From: Clostridiaceae bacterium
Lineage (GTDB): Bacteria; Bacillota; Clostridia; Oscillospirales; Acutalibacteraceae
Length of the DNA stretch: 6,331 nucleotides
Reading direction: 5' to 3'
NCBI GenBank assembly: GCA_016292705.1
Contig: JAEDHZ010000091.1
Location: forward strand, 1-6,331
Positions 5,217-6,331 of the stretch are shown one piece after another (the first letter of the stretch is position 1; each line of letters begins with the position of its first letter). Both the position numbers and the translations under genes were made by a program. The notes beneath the pieces were generated by a model that saw nothing but the letters and a program-made list of their open reading frames with translations, had not been told where the DNA came from and did not search any database.

Positions 5217-5233
5217 GCGGTCGGTTTTGTTTT
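5195..5233 (+). terminator. Rho-independent terminator reading rightward, next to htpG
   Basis: CCGACCGC (5195-5202) pairs with GCGGTCGG (5217-5224), with possible inner GAC/GTC pairing, followed by TTTTGTTTT (5225-5233). The T tract is on the plus strand, so it best stops rightward read-through from the toxin or IS before it enters convergent htpG; the tract overlaps the htpG stop. In the htpG direction the hairpin lacks a T tract and may only protect the mRNA end. Confidence 0.75.
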
Positions 5234-6331
5234 ACATAAGCTCGCAAACAAGCTCGCTGAACTCTGCGGGGTTTTCAATGCTCTTTCCGCTGATGAGGCA
5301 GGCTTCTGCATAAAGAATCTTTGCATATTTTGCAAGCTTGTCCTTGTCGGTTTCAAAAAGAGTTTTGAGTTTTTCTGCAATCGGATGGCTGCGGTTGATT
5401 TCAAGCGCAAGTTCGGCTTTCATTGAGTTTCCGTTCGGCATCGAGTTGAGAACTTTTTCCATCTCAAGCGAAAGCATACCCTCGCTCGTCAGGCAGACGG
5501 GGTGCTCATGGAGATTGTTCGTGAAGCGGACAACGGAAACCTTCCCGTCAAGGGTGGACTTGATTGATTCAAAGAGGTCGGCGAAATCCTTGTTTTCGTC
5601 CTCAAGGGCTTTCTTTTCCTCTTCGGTGTCAAGGTCAAGCTTGTCTGCGCAGATGTTGGTGAAGGTCTTTCCGTCATACTCACGAAGCATCTGAATTGCA
5701 AATTCGTCAACATCATCGGTGCAGTAGAGAATCTCAAAGCCCTTTGCCTTCACTGCGTCAGCCTGCGGAAGAAGGTCAATTTTGTCCGTTGTTTCGCCGC
5801 AAGCGTAGTAGATGGTTTTTTGCTCCTCTTTCATTCTTGAAACATATTCACTGAGGGTGACAAGCTTTTTCTCGCTTGAGGAGTGGAACATCACAAGATC
5901 CTTGAGAACATCCTTGTGAACACCGAAGCCGTTATAGATTCCGAACTTGAGCTGAAGTCCGAAAGCCTTATAGAACTTTTCATAGTCCTCTCGCTTGTTC
6001 TTGAGCATTTTTTCAAGCTCGGATTTAATCTTCTTTTCAAGGTTCTTGGCAATAATTTTGAGGAGATGGTCCTGCTGGAGTGTTTCACGGGAGATGTTCA
6101 GTGTGAGATCTGCCGAGTCAACAAGACCTTTGACAAAGCTGAAGTAATCGGGGAGCAGGTCGGAGCATTTGTCCATGATCAGAACACCGTTTGAATAAAG
6201 CTGCAAACCCTTTTCAAATTCTTTTGAGTAGTAATCGTATGAAGCATGAGCCGGAACATAAAGCAAGGCGTCATAGGAAAGCTGACCTTCGGTTTTTGAA
6301 TGAACTGTCAGGAGCGGATCTTCATAGTCAT
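5232..6331 (-). CDS. htpG: Molecular chaperone HtpG (Hsp90), C-terminal part, 5'-truncated by window edge
   Basis: HtpG is the cytosolic bacterial Hsp90, an ATP-driven dimeric chaperone. About 365 residues are visible; the open frame continues past the right edge, so the ATPase domain and start (roughly 270 residues of a usual 620-650) are missing. The TTG at 6264-6266 is internal. The middle domain begins with a DPLLTVHSKTEGQL block and LLYVPAHASYD. ADLTLNISRETLQ follows; its Arg (6087-6089) matches the arginine that contacts ATP gamma-phosphate. Next come YNGFGVHKDVLKDLVMFHSS and LSEYVSRMKEEQKTIYY. The C-terminal dimerisation region has HPVCLTSEGMLSLEMEKVL, LALEINRSHPIAEKL and ILYAEACLISGKSIENP, ending CELM. 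No C-terminal oddity is seen. It is convergent with the toxin-like gene, and its stop overlaps the rightward terminator's T tract. Its promoter lies outside the window. Confidence 0.96.
   Translation of the reverse strand, partial: DYEDPLLTVHSKTEGQLSYDALLYVPAHASYDYYSKEFEKGLQLYSNGVLIMDKCSDLLPDYFSFVKGLVDSADLTLNISRETLQQDHLLKIIAKNLEKKIKSELEKMLKNKREDYEKFYKAFGLQLKFGIYNGFGVHKDVLKDLVMFHSSSEKKLVTLSEYVSRMKEEQKTIYYACGETTDKIDLLPQADAVKAKGFEILYCTDDVDEFAIQMLREYDGKTFTNICADKLDLDTEEEKKALEDENKDFADLFESIKSTLDGKVSVVRFTNNLHEHPVCLTSEGMLSLEMEKVLNSMPNGNSMKAELALEINRSHPIAEKLKTLFETDKDKLAKYAKILYAEACLISGKSIENPAEFSELVCELM

Noticed and set aside
5338..5694. 118-aa plus-strand open frame within htpG
   Set aside because: Serine-rich complement of the HtpG coding sequence with no motif of its own.

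Overview
The window looks like a chromosomal segment from a gut-type, moderate-GC Bacillota (Clostridia, probably an Oscillospiraceae/Ruminococcaceae or Lachnospiraceae relative). This rests on the Clostridia-like protein families, strong AGGAGG-type ribosome sites and the gene mix. No marker gene settles the species.

Layout: (1) 1-3263, plus strand: a tightly packed sugar operon. It holds the 3' two-thirds of a GH36 alpha-galactosidase, a small cytosolic CBM9-like protein and an APH-fold sugar kinase resembling N-acetylhexosamine 1-kinase (NahK). Both junctions overlap, so the three are probably co-transcribed and translationally coupled. A stem-loop lies 34 nt after the kinase stop. (2) 3423-4891: an apparently complete 1.47 kb ISL3-family insertion sequence with 22-bp perfect core terminal inverted repeats and one intact 448-aa transposase. 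A 12-bp inverted repeat covers the transposase start codon only in transcripts entering from outside. (3) 4900-5216: a compact locus with the anatomy of a type I toxin-antitoxin. A 31-aa hydrophobic peptide has its own promoter and a near-perfect Shine-Dalgarno sequence buried in a hairpin. It faces a very strong antisense promoter, and both transcripts converge on one symmetrical 13-bp terminator stem. (4) 5232-6331, minus strand: the C-terminal part of htpG (Hsp90), running off the right edge and convergent with the rest.

How they work together: the sugar operon probably hydrolyses alpha-galactosides (or alpha-GalNAc compounds) in the cytoplasm and phosphorylates a released sugar at C1. The IS separates this operon from the toxin-antitoxin locus, and its right end lies 8 bp from the toxin -35 box. 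The antisense RNA is probably about 85 nt. It overlaps the toxin mRNA in the terminator and shares short complementary blocks with the toxin leader, an arrangement reminiscent of the enterococcal par/Fst system, although the peptide resembles the holin-like (Hol_Tox) group more than Fst. This locus is the most interesting part of the window. No rRNA, tRNA or CRISPR array was seen.
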